From the NCBI RefSeq assembly GCF_001550135.1, contig NZ_LRUE01000013.1, positions 142,009 through 206,008 on the forward strand: a stretch of 64,000 nucleotides of DNA, in the 5' to 3' direction. The first letter of the stretch is position 1. Every line of letters begins with the position of its first letter. A program made the position numbers and the translations under genes. Under the pieces are notes generated by a model, which saw only the letters and a program-made list of their open reading frames with translations, had not been told where the DNA came from and did not search any database. Below are positions 18,163 to 26,717 of the stretch, in pieces. Origin of the DNA: Pseudoalteromonas shioyasakiensis (GTDB lineage: Bacteria > Pseudomonadota > Gammaproteobacteria > Enterobacterales > Alteromonadaceae).

Positions 18163-18307
18163 AGGGCTCACTTTGTTTGCTTAACTTAGTCAAAGCGCAA
18201 AGCGATGGTTCTATTATAAACACAGGGCTTGGGCGCATTGTTTGCTTAACACGACGACTTATTTTTGTTTTAGCAGACCTAAGTTTGGAATATTTTTCTT
18301 AATTTAG

Positions 18308-18332
18308 ATGGAATAATATAGTTTTATTCCAT
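18308..18332. promoter_or_regulatory. Palindromic operator between murR-like and amidase genes
   Basis: A perfect nine-base inverted repeat (ATGGAATAA/TTATTCCAT) with a seven-base spacer lies in the 337-bp divergent intergenic region. The first 14 bases, GATGGAATAATATA, are identical to the left part of the palindrome at 8697. The spacing between arms is six bases longer than at 8697, which a flexible RpiR dimer or tetramer might tolerate. The rest of this region is AT-rich promoter DNA with no gene. Confidence 0.65.
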
Positions 18333-18499
18333 AATAGATACAACTCTAATTATTGAGATAGCTCTATTTTTAGTAACTTAGCGATAATGTATGCTTTTTA
18401 TTCTTTAATTGTGAAATAAAATATTTTACATGTTAAGTGGGTGTTGCTACTGTATTGCTGAGAATCGTCAACGCTTAAATCATCAGGTATGAATCTGTT

Positions 18500-20947
18500 A
18501 TGAGTTTTACCCCTTTGAAAACATTACTTAAACAGCTGTGTTATCTAAGTAGTGCGGCATTATTAGTAAGCTGTGCCAGTAATCCATATACCTATACACA
18601 ATCAGCTAACTACAGCCATCGTGTTAAATTCTTAGTGATGCATTACACCGCCATTGATTACGAAAAATCATTGCGTGCGCTCGTGGATGAAGGGGGCTTA
18701 AGTTCACATTATTTATTACCTGAATCAGGCGACCCGAGTTACCCAAAAGATGAATTAGAAATTATTCAGCTGGTTGATGAAAGAGATAGGGCATGGCACG
18801 CCGGACGCAGTTTTTGGCAAGGCCGCGAAGATTTAAATGATCATTCTATTGGTATTGAAATTGTTAATGTACCAACCTGTCATATTCCTGAGCAAACTAA
18901 GCTTGCGATGGAAAATGACGCCAGTAAGTTATGTATTTTTCCAGACTATGATGCCAAGCAAATAGAGCTACTAATAAAGTTAAGCAAAGATATTCTTGCT
19001 CGTAACCCTGATATTGGCCCAACTCAAGTGATTGGCCATTCTGATATTGCCCCAAGCCGTAAGAACGACCCAGGCCCGCGTTTTCCTTGGTATCAACTGT
19101 ATAAAGCGGGTATCGGTGCATGGTACGACAGCGACACCGTTGATAAATATTGGCAGTTATTTAGCGCATCAAAACCTTCAGTTGAATTAATGCAAAAAGC
19201 ACTACGCAGTTACGGCTATGAGGTGATTGCAACGGGTCAGCTTGATTCGCAAACGCTAGATGCCCTAAGTGCTTTTCAAATGCACTTTTTACCTTGGCAT
19301 GTAAGCGGTAATAGTGATGCCAGAAGTGCCGCTGTGCTATTTGCATTATTAGATAAATACTTTCCTAAAAAGTTAGAGCGATTATTTAAAGAGTATCAGC
19401 AGCAACAGCAAGCGGTTGAGCCTGCGCCAAAAACACTGGCCAATGCACAAGTTATAGCGCGTATACCAGCGCTTGATCCAAGCAGTCGCGCGCTTGTTAA
19501 CGACCGAGGCACATTTACAGCCTATAAAGGTCGCGGTGAAATTATCATTGAAAACCAAGATGCAACCAGTGCTGATATTTTCGTAAATGGTGAAAAAATT
19601 AATATTGCTTCGCCATTAACAGCCGAAAAAATATATCAATACAGTTTGGCTAAACGCACCCGCGATGGCATAAACACGTATAAAGTAGAAAATGTATTGC
19701 CTGAAGGGGCAAGTTTAACCTTACGTTTCCCTTATCCAACGCTTGATAAAAACAGCGCTCAAAAGCGTTTTAGTGCCGTTGATGAATTAATTAATCAAGA
19801 GATTAAAGAGGGCTTTCCGGGTGCGGTACTCGCCGTTGTTAAAGATGGCAAGTTGATTAAACTAAGCCATTATGGGGCAGCTAAAAAGTACCATGCTGAT
19901 GGCAGTGAGCTTACAAGCCCACAAGCTATGCAAAACGATACCTTGTTTGATATAGCTTCAAACTCAAAAATGTTTGCCACTAATTTTGCGCTGATGAAGC
20001 TTGCCAGCGAAGGGAAACTCGACGTAGAAAAGCCACTGTTTTATTACCTACCAGAATTTAGGGGCAGCGGCCGTGAACAGCGTTTAGTAAAAGATTTACT
20101 CACCCACAGTGCGGGTTATCCTGCGGTGGTTGATTTTCATCGTAAAGACAATAAATTTGGTGAGCGCTTTTTTTCTCAAAACAGCCTGCGTACTAAAAAC
20201 CTACTGTTAACAGGTGTCCCTTTCGTGGCTGGTCGTAACGTAAAACACCTATACTCTGATATCGATTATATGTTGCTTGGTGTACTGGTTGAACGCATCA
20301 GTGGTATGGCGCTCGATACCTATGTAGAAAGCCAAATTTATCAGCCACTTGGTTTAACACATACGGTTTATAATCCATTGCAGAAAGGTTTTTTAGCATC
20401 GCAAATTGCTGCCACTGAGATTAACGGCAACACCCGAGGTGGTCGCATCGAGTTTGAAAATATTCGAACTGATGTACTGCAAGGTGAAGTACATGATGAA
20501 AAAGCATTTTATGCTTTAGGTGGTGTAGCGGGGCATGCAGGACTTTTTAGTACTGCCGGTGATTTGTCTGTGCTTATGCAAGTACTACTCAATGGTGGCG
20601 GCTACAATAATAAGCAAATTTTTACGCCACAAGTACTTGAGCAATTCACAAACTCCCAAGCAAGTGATGAGACTTATGGTTTAGGATGGCGTAGAGCGGG
20701 GCATCAAGCGCGTAAATGGCATTTTGGCCCTTATGCTAGCCCGCGGGCTTTTGGCCATACCGGCTGGACAGGCACCGTGACAGTTATTGATCCTGAGTAT
20801 GACCTTGCTATTGTGCTATTAACCAATGCCCGTCATTCACCGATTGAAGGTTCGCAAGAAAATTACCAGTTTGTCGGCAAGCGTTTCGAAACAGGTAAGT
20901 ATGGCTCTATTATCTCACTGATTTATGAGAGTATATTAAATCACTAG
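18500..20947 (+). CDS. Two-headed amidase: AmiD-like zinc domain plus AmiE/beta-lactamase-like domain
   Basis: The 815-aa lipoprotein (VSC, Cys25) joins four parts. Residues 40-210 are an Amidase_2 domain of AmiD type with zinc ligands His48, His180 and Asp190. Residues 225-290 resemble a peptidoglycan-binding domain. Residues 335-412 are a beta-sandwich-like linker. Residues 425-815 are a serine beta-lactamase-family domain with S487-N-S-K490, Y585-S-D and H753-T-G. B. subtilis AmiE (YbbE) is a beta-lactamase-family MurNAc-L-alanine amidase encoded with NamZ, so both halves could cut the same bond in different substrates. The protein is envelope-anchored and encoded alone before an antiporter, opposite the MurR-like gene. 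Domain calls are strong; dual amidase activity is inferred. Confidence 0.88.
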   Translation: MSFTPLKTLLKQLCYLSSAALLVSCASNPYTYTQSANYSHRVKFLVMHYTAIDYEKSLRALVDEGGLSSHYLLPESGDPSYPKDELEIIQLVDERDRAWHAGRSFWQGREDLNDHSIGIEIVNVPTCHIPEQTKLAMENDASKLCIFPDYDAKQIELLIKLSKDILARNPDIGPTQVIGHSDIAPSRKNDPGPRFPWYQLYKAGIGAWYDSDTVDKYWQLFSASKPSVELMQKALRSYGYEVIATGQLDSQTLDALSAFQMHFLPWHVSGNSDARSAAVLFALLDKYFPKKLERLFKEYQQQQQAVEPAPKTLANAQVIARIPALDPSSRALVNDRGTFTAYKGRGEIIIENQDATSADIFVNGEKINIASPLTAEKIYQYSLAKRTRDGINTYKVENVLPEGASLTLRFPYPTLDKNSAQKRFSAVDELINQEIKEGFPGAVLAVVKDGKLIKLSHYGAAKKYHADGSELTSPQAMQNDTLFDIASNSKMFATNFALMKLASEGKLDVEKPLFYYLPEFRGSGREQRLVKDLLTHSAGYPAVVDFHRKDNKFGERFFSQNSLRTKNLLLTGVPFVAGRNVKHLYSDIDYMLLGVLVERISGMALDTYVESQIYQPLGLTHTVYNPLQKGFLASQIAATEINGNTRGGRIEFENIRTDVLQGEVHDEKAFYALGGVAGHAGLFSTAGDLSVLMQVLLNGGGYNNKQIFTPQVLEQFTNSQASDETYGLGWRRAGHQARKWHFGPYASPRAFGHTGWTGTVTVIDPEYDLAIVLLTNARHSPIEGSQENYQFVGKRFETGKYGSIISLIYESILNH

Positions 20948-21041
20948 TCGAATTAAGTTGAGTTTGGTGGCAAAGCCATTAAGCTTAGCGAGTTTTCGCA
21001 TAATAAAAATAAAATGTTGTTCTTAATTTAAAAGGGTTTTT

Positions 21042-22418
21042 ATGTCTTGGTATTCAATTTTACCACCCTTGATTGCTATCTTAATTGTGTTTTGGCGCAA
21101 AGAAGTGATCATGGCGTTATTGGTCGCGGTTGCGTCGTCTGAGTTTTTGCTTGCTCTGAATGGTGAAGGTAATACCTTGTTTTTCACCTTTATCAACACT
21201 ATTGAGCGAGTCATTGAGGTTGCCAGCTCCCCTGGTAATAGCCGCATACTTATTTTTAGTATCTTAATCGGTGCTTTACTTGCCTATATTCGTGAATCTG
21301 GCGGTGTAGCCGCCACGGTTAATTTGCTGATGAACAAAGGGGTGGCTAAAAGTAAGCGCCAAGTGGGCTACTTAACCATGTTCTCAGGTATTGCGGTATT
21401 CATTGAATCGAACTTAAGCGTATTAACCTCGGGAATTTTATCGCGTGGTTTATTCGATAAATTTAAAATGAGCCGAGCACGCCTTGCTTACATTATCGAT
21501 AGTACCAGCGCACCTGTGTGTATTTTAATCTTGCTAAATGGATGGGGCGCATACGTACTGGGCCTTCTTGGCAACTACGAAATGGAAGAGTCTGCGGTTT
21601 CGGTATTGTGGGGCAGTATTGGCTATAACTTTTACGCCATTATCACTTTACTTATCGTGTTCTACACCATTACCTTTGACAAGGTACATGGCCCACTAAA
21701 GCAAGCAGAAGAAAACCTAGAGCAACAAGAAACCGAACTAACAGAAGAAGTGAAAGGTTCAAAAGCACGTTACATGCTTGTGCCTCTAATTACCTTAATT
21801 GGTAGTATGGTTGGTTTTATGTTCTGGACTGGCGATGGCGATATTGCCAGCGGTAGTGGTTCTAAATCAGTGCTGTATGCAACTATTTTAGCCTGTGTTG
21901 TGGCTTACTTCTTAATGATTAGCTCGCGTGAATTTACACACCATAAGCTGGTTGATATTGGCTTTAAAGGTATGGGTGAGTTACTGCCATTAGTGTCTAT
22001 TGTATTGCTATCACTCACGTTAGGCGCGAGCTTGAAAGACCTAGGTACCGGTGTGTTTGTAGCAGGCCTAGTAGGTGATTTCTTACCAATTTATTTAGTT
22101 GTGCCAGTGCTATTTATTACAGGTGCGGTTATTTCATTTACTACAGGTACTTCATGGGGCACTTTCGCAATACTTATTCCAATTGGTGTACCGCTCATTC
22201 AAGCTTTAGGTTTACCACCTTCATTGGTTATTGCTGCTATTTTAGGTGGTGGCGTGTTTGGCGATCACTGCTCGCCAATCTCAGATACCAGCGCGGTATC
22301 GGCTATTGCATCAGGGTGTGATCTATTAACTCACGTAAAAACCCAAATGCCATACGCTTTATTCGGCGGCGCATTAACCTTCATTGCTTACCTAGTGACG
22401 AGTATTATTGTTTTATAA
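21042..22418 (+). CDS. NhaC-family Na+/H+ antiporter-like membrane protein
   Basis: The 458-aa protein has about 11-12 hydrophobic segments and family hallmarks such as FSGIAVFIESNLSVLTSG, DSTSAPVCI and GDHCSPISDTS near the C-terminus. NhaC-family members exchange sodium for protons or amines, and some move organic acids. It is 94 bases behind the amidase gene in the same direction. Because the MurNAc importer is sodium-driven, it could help restore the sodium gradient, or export a by-product such as lactate. That role is inferred only from position. Confidence 0.85.
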   Translation: MSWYSILPPLIAILIVFWRKEVIMALLVAVASSEFLLALNGEGNTLFFTFINTIERVIEVASSPGNSRILIFSILIGALLAYIRESGGVAATVNLLMNKGVAKSKRQVGYLTMFSGIAVFIESNLSVLTSGILSRGLFDKFKMSRARLAYIIDSTSAPVCILILLNGWGAYVLGLLGNYEMEESAVSVLWGSIGYNFYAIITLLIVFYTITFDKVHGPLKQAEENLEQQETELTEEVKGSKARYMLVPLITLIGSMVGFMFWTGDGDIASGSGSKSVLYATILACVVAYFLMISSREFTHHKLVDIGFKGMGELLPLVSIVLLSLTLGASLKDLGTGVFVAGLVGDFLPIYLVVPVLFITGAVISFTTGTSWGTFAILIPIGVPLIQALGLPPSLVIAAILGGGVFGDHCSPISDTSAVSAIASGCDLLTHVKTQMPYALFGGALTFIAYLVTSIIVL

Positions 22419-22446
22419 GTAATAGCTTTAAGCCTTAAGTTATAAG

Positions 22447-22478
22447 TAAAAAAACCACAGAGAAGTCTGTGGTTTTTT
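22447..22478 (+). terminator. Terminator after the NhaC-like gene
   Basis: An AAACCACAGA/TCTGTGGTTT stem with a short GAAG-type loop ends in a T run, 29 bases after the stop codon. It closes the muropeptide region. Confidence 0.85.
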
Positions 22479-22490
22479 ATTGCTTGTAAC

Positions 22491-22733
22491 GTAAGTCGTC
22501 ATTTATGGCGACACATGTCGAATCACTTATAAAGTGACGGGCTAAAGCCCGACCTACAAGAGTATGGATTGAGGCCATCGCGCGAAATAAATTTCACGCC
22601 TACTGTATTCCTTTACTCTTTGCCCTTGTAACTCGCTAACTAGCTAACTCGCTAACTCGCTAACTCGCTAACTAGCTAACTCGCTAACTCGCTAACTCGC
22701 TAACTCGTTGGGTTTCGCTCCGCTCTACCCAAC
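22491..22733. repeat. REP-like island with a 9-unit octamer repeat
   Basis: Short palindromes read CCTAC/GTAGG at one end: a GTCGTCATTTATGGCGAC module, a CGGGCTAAAGCCCG hairpin, a CGCGCGAAATAAATTTCACGCCTAC module and, at 22709-22733, a TTGGGTTT...ACCCAA palindrome. From 22632 to 22703 there are nine direct units of CTCGCTAA, two of them CTAGCTAA. The island runs up to the stop codon of the dehydrogenase gene. No coding sequence is supported. Confidence 0.85.
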
Positions 22734-23870
22734 CTACGATTTCGGTACAACCTTATAAACACCGACACCATCAACGCCTAGATATAAATCACCATTAGGG
22801 TGAGTGGCAAGGCTGCGAACGCGACCTACACCTTCAAATACCTTGCTGTGGCCTGTTACTTTGTCACCATCAAGTTTCACCAAAACAAGGTGGCCAAACT
22901 TCATCGAACCTACGGCAATTTGGCCTTGCCACTGTGGGTATTTATCGCTGGTGATAAATTCCATTCCAGAAGGGGCAATTGAAGGCACCCAATACCAATC
23001 AGGTTGTTCCATTCCCTCGCGACTAGTTTCGTCGGTAATTTTTGTACCAATGTAGTTGATCCCATAAGTGATCTCAGGCCAACCATAGTTTGCACCTGCT
23101 TTAACTATGTTGATTTCATCGCCGCCACGAGGGCCATGTTCATGGCTCCAAATAACCCCCGTTTCAGGGTGCATTGCCATACCTTGCGGGTTACGGTGTC
23201 CATACGAATAAATGCTTTTGTGAGTTGTTTTATGGTCATAAAACGGGTTTGATTTAGGGATAGAGCCATCGCTATTGATACGGTGAATTTTGCCAGCATC
23301 ATAGTCTAAGCTTTGTGGGTGAACGTCTCTTTTGCCACGGTCGCCAATAGAGAAGTACAAGTAACCTTCTTTGTCGAACTCAATACGCGAACCATAGTGT
23401 TTTGTTGTTTCAATATTTGGCTCGCCATCAAACAATAATTGCTGATCGACAAGAGCCATATCTTTAAAGCGGGCACGCATAATTGAGGTATTGTAACCCT
23501 CACCATCGCCCTCATAGCCCGAGTACGAAAAGTAAATCCAACCATTGTCGGCAAAGTTCGGATCAAGTTCTATATCTAATAAGCCTCCTTGACCTTCATC
23601 ATGTACTTTAGGTGTGCCTTTAACTGCTTGCTCAACGAGTTTGCCATCACGAATCAATCTAAGCTCGCCACGTCGATCAGTAACGAGTAAGTCACGCTCG
23701 TTAAGCCAAGCCATACCCCAAGGAATTTGAATCCCTTCGCTTACTAATTCTAGTTTGTAGTTATTCGCACTGGCATCCAGTGGAATTTTTTGCTCTGGCT
23801 GAGCACAAGCTTGCAAGCTCGATAAGCTAATTGAGGCAATGATTAAACTGTTAAACAAAGACCTTTTCAT
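22734..23870 (-). CDS. PQQ-dependent aldose sugar dehydrogenase (YliI/Gdh-B type) lipoprotein
   Basis: The 378-aa protein has a lipoprotein signal (SLQAC, Cys22) and a six-bladed propeller of the glucose/sorbosone dehydrogenase family. Landmarks are GMAWL, GQGGLLDIELDP, the RNPQGMAMHP blade, HEHGPRGGDEIN and NYGWP. Relatives oxidise aldoses in the periplasm with PQQ, passing electrons to the respiratory chain. GGAG seven bases before the ATG at 23870 decides the start; an earlier in-frame ATG lacks one. No PQQ synthesis genes lie in this window. It is flanked by repeat islands on both sides, so it stands alone. Confidence 0.9.
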   Translation of the reverse strand: MKRSLFNSLIIASISLSSLQACAQPEQKIPLDASANNYKLELVSEGIQIPWGMAWLNERDLLVTDRRGELRLIRDGKLVEQAVKGTPKVHDEGQGGLLDIELDPNFADNGWIYFSYSGYEGDGEGYNTSIMRARFKDMALVDQQLLFDGEPNIETTKHYGSRIEFDKEGYLYFSIGDRGKRDVHPQSLDYDAGKIHRINSDGSIPKSNPFYDHKTTHKSIYSYGHRNPQGMAMHPETGVIWSHEHGPRGGDEINIVKAGANYGWPEITYGINYIGTKITDETSREGMEQPDWYWVPSIAPSGMEFITSDKYPQWQGQIAVGSMKFGHLVLVKLDGDKVTGHSKVFEGVGRVRSLATHPNGDLYLGVDGVGVYKVVPKS

Positions 23871-23991
23871 GGTAACTCCATAATATTTAAACACGATGTT
23901 ACTAGCCTAGCTGGTTCAGCATTAAATTGTTATTAACATTAGAGCAATGTGAGATTATTGGTAGGAAAAGCGAGGTAAAGGGCGGAGTATT

Positions 23992-24299
23992 AGCCGTCAG
24001 CCGTCAGCCGTCAGCCGTCAGCCGTCAGCCGTCAGCCGTCTGATCTGACATCTGATATCTAACTACGCGGGGTAAACCCGCTGCTACTTAAAAGCTTGTA
24101 ACTTTACTCCTGTAGCCCGCTAACTTGTTTTAAATCTGATAGCTGACGGCTGAAAGCTGATGGCTCGTTGAACCATCGCGCGAAATAAATTTCACGCCTA
24201 CGCGGGGTAAACCCGCTGCTACCTAAAAACTTGCGACTTTCCCCTTGTAACTCGCTAACTTGTTGGGTTTCGCTACGCTCTACCCAACCTACGAGCTCG
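23992..24299. repeat. REP-like island with a 7-unit heptamer repeat
   Basis: From 23992 to 24040 there are seven perfect copies of AGCCGTC. Then come a GCGGGGTAAACCCGC hairpin flanked by CTAC (at about 24062 and again at 24199), the CGCGCGAAATAAATTTCACGCCTAC module, and a TTGGGTTTCGC...ACCCAA palindrome. CTCGCTAA units occur near 24249 and 24297. The 120 bases before the island (23871-23991) hold the dehydrogenase promoter. The island reaches the stop codon of the next gene, which is supplied by its CGAGTTAG unit. Confidence 0.82.
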
Positions 24300-24899
24300 C
24301 TAACTCGTACACTTTTCCGTTTCATGGGTTAGCTGTTTGAGTGCGATGATTTGCCCTTGTTTGTTTTGGTCTAGGGCGAGTAGGTCTCCTTGGTGAATAT
24401 GAGTATCTAGGGTGCCGTGTTTTTGTAGTTCTTCAAGGAGTGATTGTTTAATTTGTACTATGACATTTTGCTCGCAGTCAGCGATATACCAGTCGTTATC
24501 AACACTGACTAGACGGCCGGTGAAGCTGGTGCGGGCTTGGTGATTGGCTAATGCTTGTTGGTAGTTAGCATCTAGGTTTTGTTTTTGTTGTTTAAGATTA
24601 CTCACATAGCTGCCTTTGGCGTCGAGTTCGTGTACTTCAAGCCATTGATAGTCCGATAAATCCACGGCATAAACATGGGTTAACTCGCGGTTGTTGTATT
24701 GCAGCATGACAAAACCAAGAATCGCTAAAGCAGCAAATACTCCGGTCATTTGCAGGCCTAAAAAGCGCTGTGGTCTTGGCATTGCCGACTGTGGCTTTTG
24801 CATGTGTACAAGCTCGTCGCTGCTTAAGCTGTGCTCTGCCTTACGTTTTTGAAAATGTACTTTTAAATCAGCATCGAGTTGCTCGTCGTTACGCTTCAT
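24300..24899 (-). CDS. Single-pass membrane protein, probable anti-sigma partner
   Basis: I do not recognise the 199-aa protein as a named family. It has a charged cytoplasmic N-terminus (about 1-45), one transmembrane helix (about 48-67, GVFAALAILGFVMLQY) and a periplasmic part with a coiled-coil-like QKQNLDANYQQALANHQ stretch and two cysteines. The layout, a short cytosolic domain, one helix and a position overlapping the end of an ECF sigma gene by 11 bases, is what anti-sigma factors show. No zinc-binding HxxxCxxC motif is visible, so this is context-based. Its stop codon lies within a repeat unit. Confidence 0.62.
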   Translation of the reverse strand: MKRNDEQLDADLKVHFQKRKAEHSLSSDELVHMQKPQSAMPRPQRFLGLQMTGVFAALAILGFVMLQYNNRELTHVYAVDLSDYQWLEVHELDAKGSYVSNLKQQKQNLDANYQQALANHQARTSFTGRLVSVDNDWYIADCEQNVIVQIKQSLLEELQKHGTLDTHIHQGDLLALDQNKQGQIIALKQLTHETEKCTS

Positions 24900-25440
24900 G
24901 ATGGCCTCCTAGTTGTTGTTTCAGGTTTTGACGGGCATATCGCAGCCGAGTTTTAATGGTCTCTGGGTTACTTTGTGTGATAGCAACAATGTCTTCGAGA
25001 CTAAAGCCTTCTTGTTGTAAGGTCAGCGCTTCACGTTGTACAAAACTAAGTGCCATAAGTGCTTTATCAAAGGCTTCATAGTCGTAGTGATAACTTGCAT
25101 CCTGAGGTTCGGTAAATAGTTGGTTGTCTTCTAATTCAACGAACTTTTGCTGCTTACGAAATTCATCAATTAATAAATTACGTGCTAATCGAAAAAGCCA
25201 CGCTTTAGGGTTGTTCTGATCATTGTAAAAGTCGCGTTTATCAATGACTTTTAACCAGGTTTGCTGGCATATATCAAGGGCAAGATCTTTATCACTTTGT
25301 GTAACTAGGTAGTGATAAAGATCGTTCCCGTATTGAGCAACGAGTTGGTTAAGGTAACGGTTGTCGCCCGTTTTGGCATACTGCGCCAAACAATCTGTGC
25401 TTGGCTTGTCAAATAACCATGTCTTGATGCTCATTAGCAT
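24889..25440 (-). CDS. ECF-type RNA polymerase sigma factor
   Basis: The 183-aa protein has sigma region 2 (about 25-95, with DLALDICQQTWLKVI and PKAWLFRLARNLLIDEFRK) and region 4 (about 125-175, FVQREALTLQQEGFSLEDIVAIT). The extracytoplasmic-function group directs transcription of envelope, stress or uptake genes. It begins six bases after the tonB-like stop and overlaps a membrane protein that may be its anti-sigma factor. No strong ribosome-binding site is seen before 25440, so coupling to tonB translation is probable. Confidence 0.88.
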   Translation of the reverse strand: MLMSIKTWLFDKPSTDCLAQYAKTGDNRYLNQLVAQYGNDLYHYLVTQSDKDLALDICQQTWLKVIDKRDFYNDQNNPKAWLFRLARNLLIDEFRKQQKFVELEDNQLFTEPQDASYHYDYEAFDKALMALSFVQREALTLQQEGFSLEDIVAITQSNPETIKTRLRYARQNLKQQLGGHHEA

Positions 25441-25446
25441 AGGCAG

Positions 25447-26094
25447 TTATCCATCTATTTTAAAATCAAGTTGAACGCTTTGGTTTGTTTGTAATTGTGC
25501 CACACCTTCAACAACTTTAGGGCGATATTTCCAACGTTTAATGGCGCGAATTGCTTCACGGTCAAATACCCGTTTAGGCTCGGCATCAATAATAACAGGG
25601 TCAATCACTTCGCCAGTCGGTGAAATGCTAAAGCTAATTTGTACCCAACCTTCAATGCCATCACGAGCTGCTACCGGAGGGTATTTAGGGTTTATACGCA
25701 CAATTGGTGTCGCATCTCCTGTTGGTTGGTTAATGCTTTTGCTAAGCGTGTCGCCAATGTTATCGAATGTCATTGTTGGTGTTAAATCAGCTACTACAAC
25801 GGTATCTGTCGTATCAATCGTTGGGCGTGGCGGTACTTTTGGTGGCATTTTAGCAACTGGCGGTGGCGGCAGTGTTTGCTTTACTTGTACTTTTGAGTCT
25901 TCCGGTACTTCATAAATTTCAACTGTGATATCTGGGCCTGTTTTAACATCGGCTCTTTGCTCAGCAGAAATTAAGTACTGCATAAATGCAAATGCTGCAA
26001 AGGTCATGACACCGCCACCAATAATTGCTGCGGTTGTCTTTAAAGCAGCATTGCTGTTATTCAAGCTTGCTGAGTTTAGTGGTAAAGTATGCAT
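25447..26094 (-). CDS. TonB-family energy transducer
   Basis: The 215-aa protein has a short cytoplasmic end, one membrane helix (about 20-42), a proline-rich spacer (LPPPPVAKMPPKVPPRP) and a C-terminal TonB domain with YPPVAARDGIEGWVQISFSI. It should span the periplasm and energise outer-membrane receptors together with ExbB/ExbD, which are not in this window. AGAGGA six bases before the ATG at 26094 decides the start over two upstream ATGs. It heads an operon with the ECF sigma factor and a membrane protein. Confidence 0.9.
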   Translation of the reverse strand: MHTLPLNSASLNNSNAALKTTAAIIGGGVMTFAAFAFMQYLISAEQRADVKTGPDITVEIYEVPEDSKVQVKQTLPPPPVAKMPPKVPPRPTIDTTDTVVVADLTPTMTFDNIGDTLSKSINQPTGDATPIVRINPKYPPVAARDGIEGWVQISFSISPTGEVIDPVIIDAEPKRVFDREAIRAIKRWKYRPKVVEGVAQLQTNQSVQLDFKIDG

Positions 26095-26201
26095 AGCCGT
26101 TCCTCTTTGGATAATTGCTTTCATAGCTAAAACGGCTGGCAAATAAAAAAGGGGTGAAATTTTTTTTCACTTTTTATTTTTCACAAGTTTTTTAGGTTGT
26201 T

Positions 26202-26708
26202 ATGAAACTTATTCAAATAGATAAAGCCCGTTACCGTAAACATTTAAACCAAGTAATTATTGCTTGTGTAATTGCTTTAGCCGTTGGCAGTTTAGCCATT
26301 TCACAAACGTTAATAGCGTTATTTCCTGACCCCAGCGGTAGCCATTTTCATTGGAACCTATTAGGTGTTGTTGTGTGTAGTTTGCTGGTGGGCTTTGTGC
26401 TTAATAAATACCGCAATCATGATTACATGACTGAAATAGTCTATGTGTGGGAGCTTAAAAAAGCGCTGAATAAAATCACCCGTAAAATGCCAAAGTTAAA
26501 AGCAGCAGGGCGTGAGGGCAATGCAGATGCTTTATTAGCAATTCATTACAGCTATGCGGGGTCACGTTTGTTATGGCAGCTTGATGACAACACTATTACC
26601 ATGGATGAGTTGGCAATTAAGCAGGCAGAGCTTGATAGTGTTGCAGATAAATACAACCTCTCGCTTGATGCAGAACGTTATGATGAGTCAATCTTAAAGC
26701 AATTTTAA
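26202..26708 (+). CDS. DUF3087 family membrane protein
   Basis: The 168-aa protein has two transmembrane helices (about 17-40 and 50-67) and a helical C-terminal domain rich in charged residues (TEIVYVWELKKALNKITRKMPKLK). It fits DUF3087, a gammaproteobacterial family without known function. It is nine bases before the phosphatase gene, so the two probably form an operon. Confidence 0.8.
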   Translation: MKLIQIDKARYRKHLNQVIIACVIALAVGSLAISQTLIALFPDPSGSHFHWNLLGVVVCSLLVGFVLNKYRNHDYMTEIVYVWELKKALNKITRKMPKLKAAGREGNADALLAIHYSYAGSRLLWQLDDNTITMDELAIKQAELDSVADKYNLSLDAERYDESILKQF

Positions 26709-26717
26709 GGACGAATA

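Noticed and set aside
22491..22733. CRISPR array, because of short direct repeats
   Set aside because: The CTCGCTAA units are directly tandem without spacers and no cas gene is present.
24104..24325. Minus-strand open frame of 73 codons in a REP island
   Set aside because: It translates REP palindromes (GWVERSETQQ-type peptide commonly seen as a false gene) and overlaps the end of a better-supported gene.
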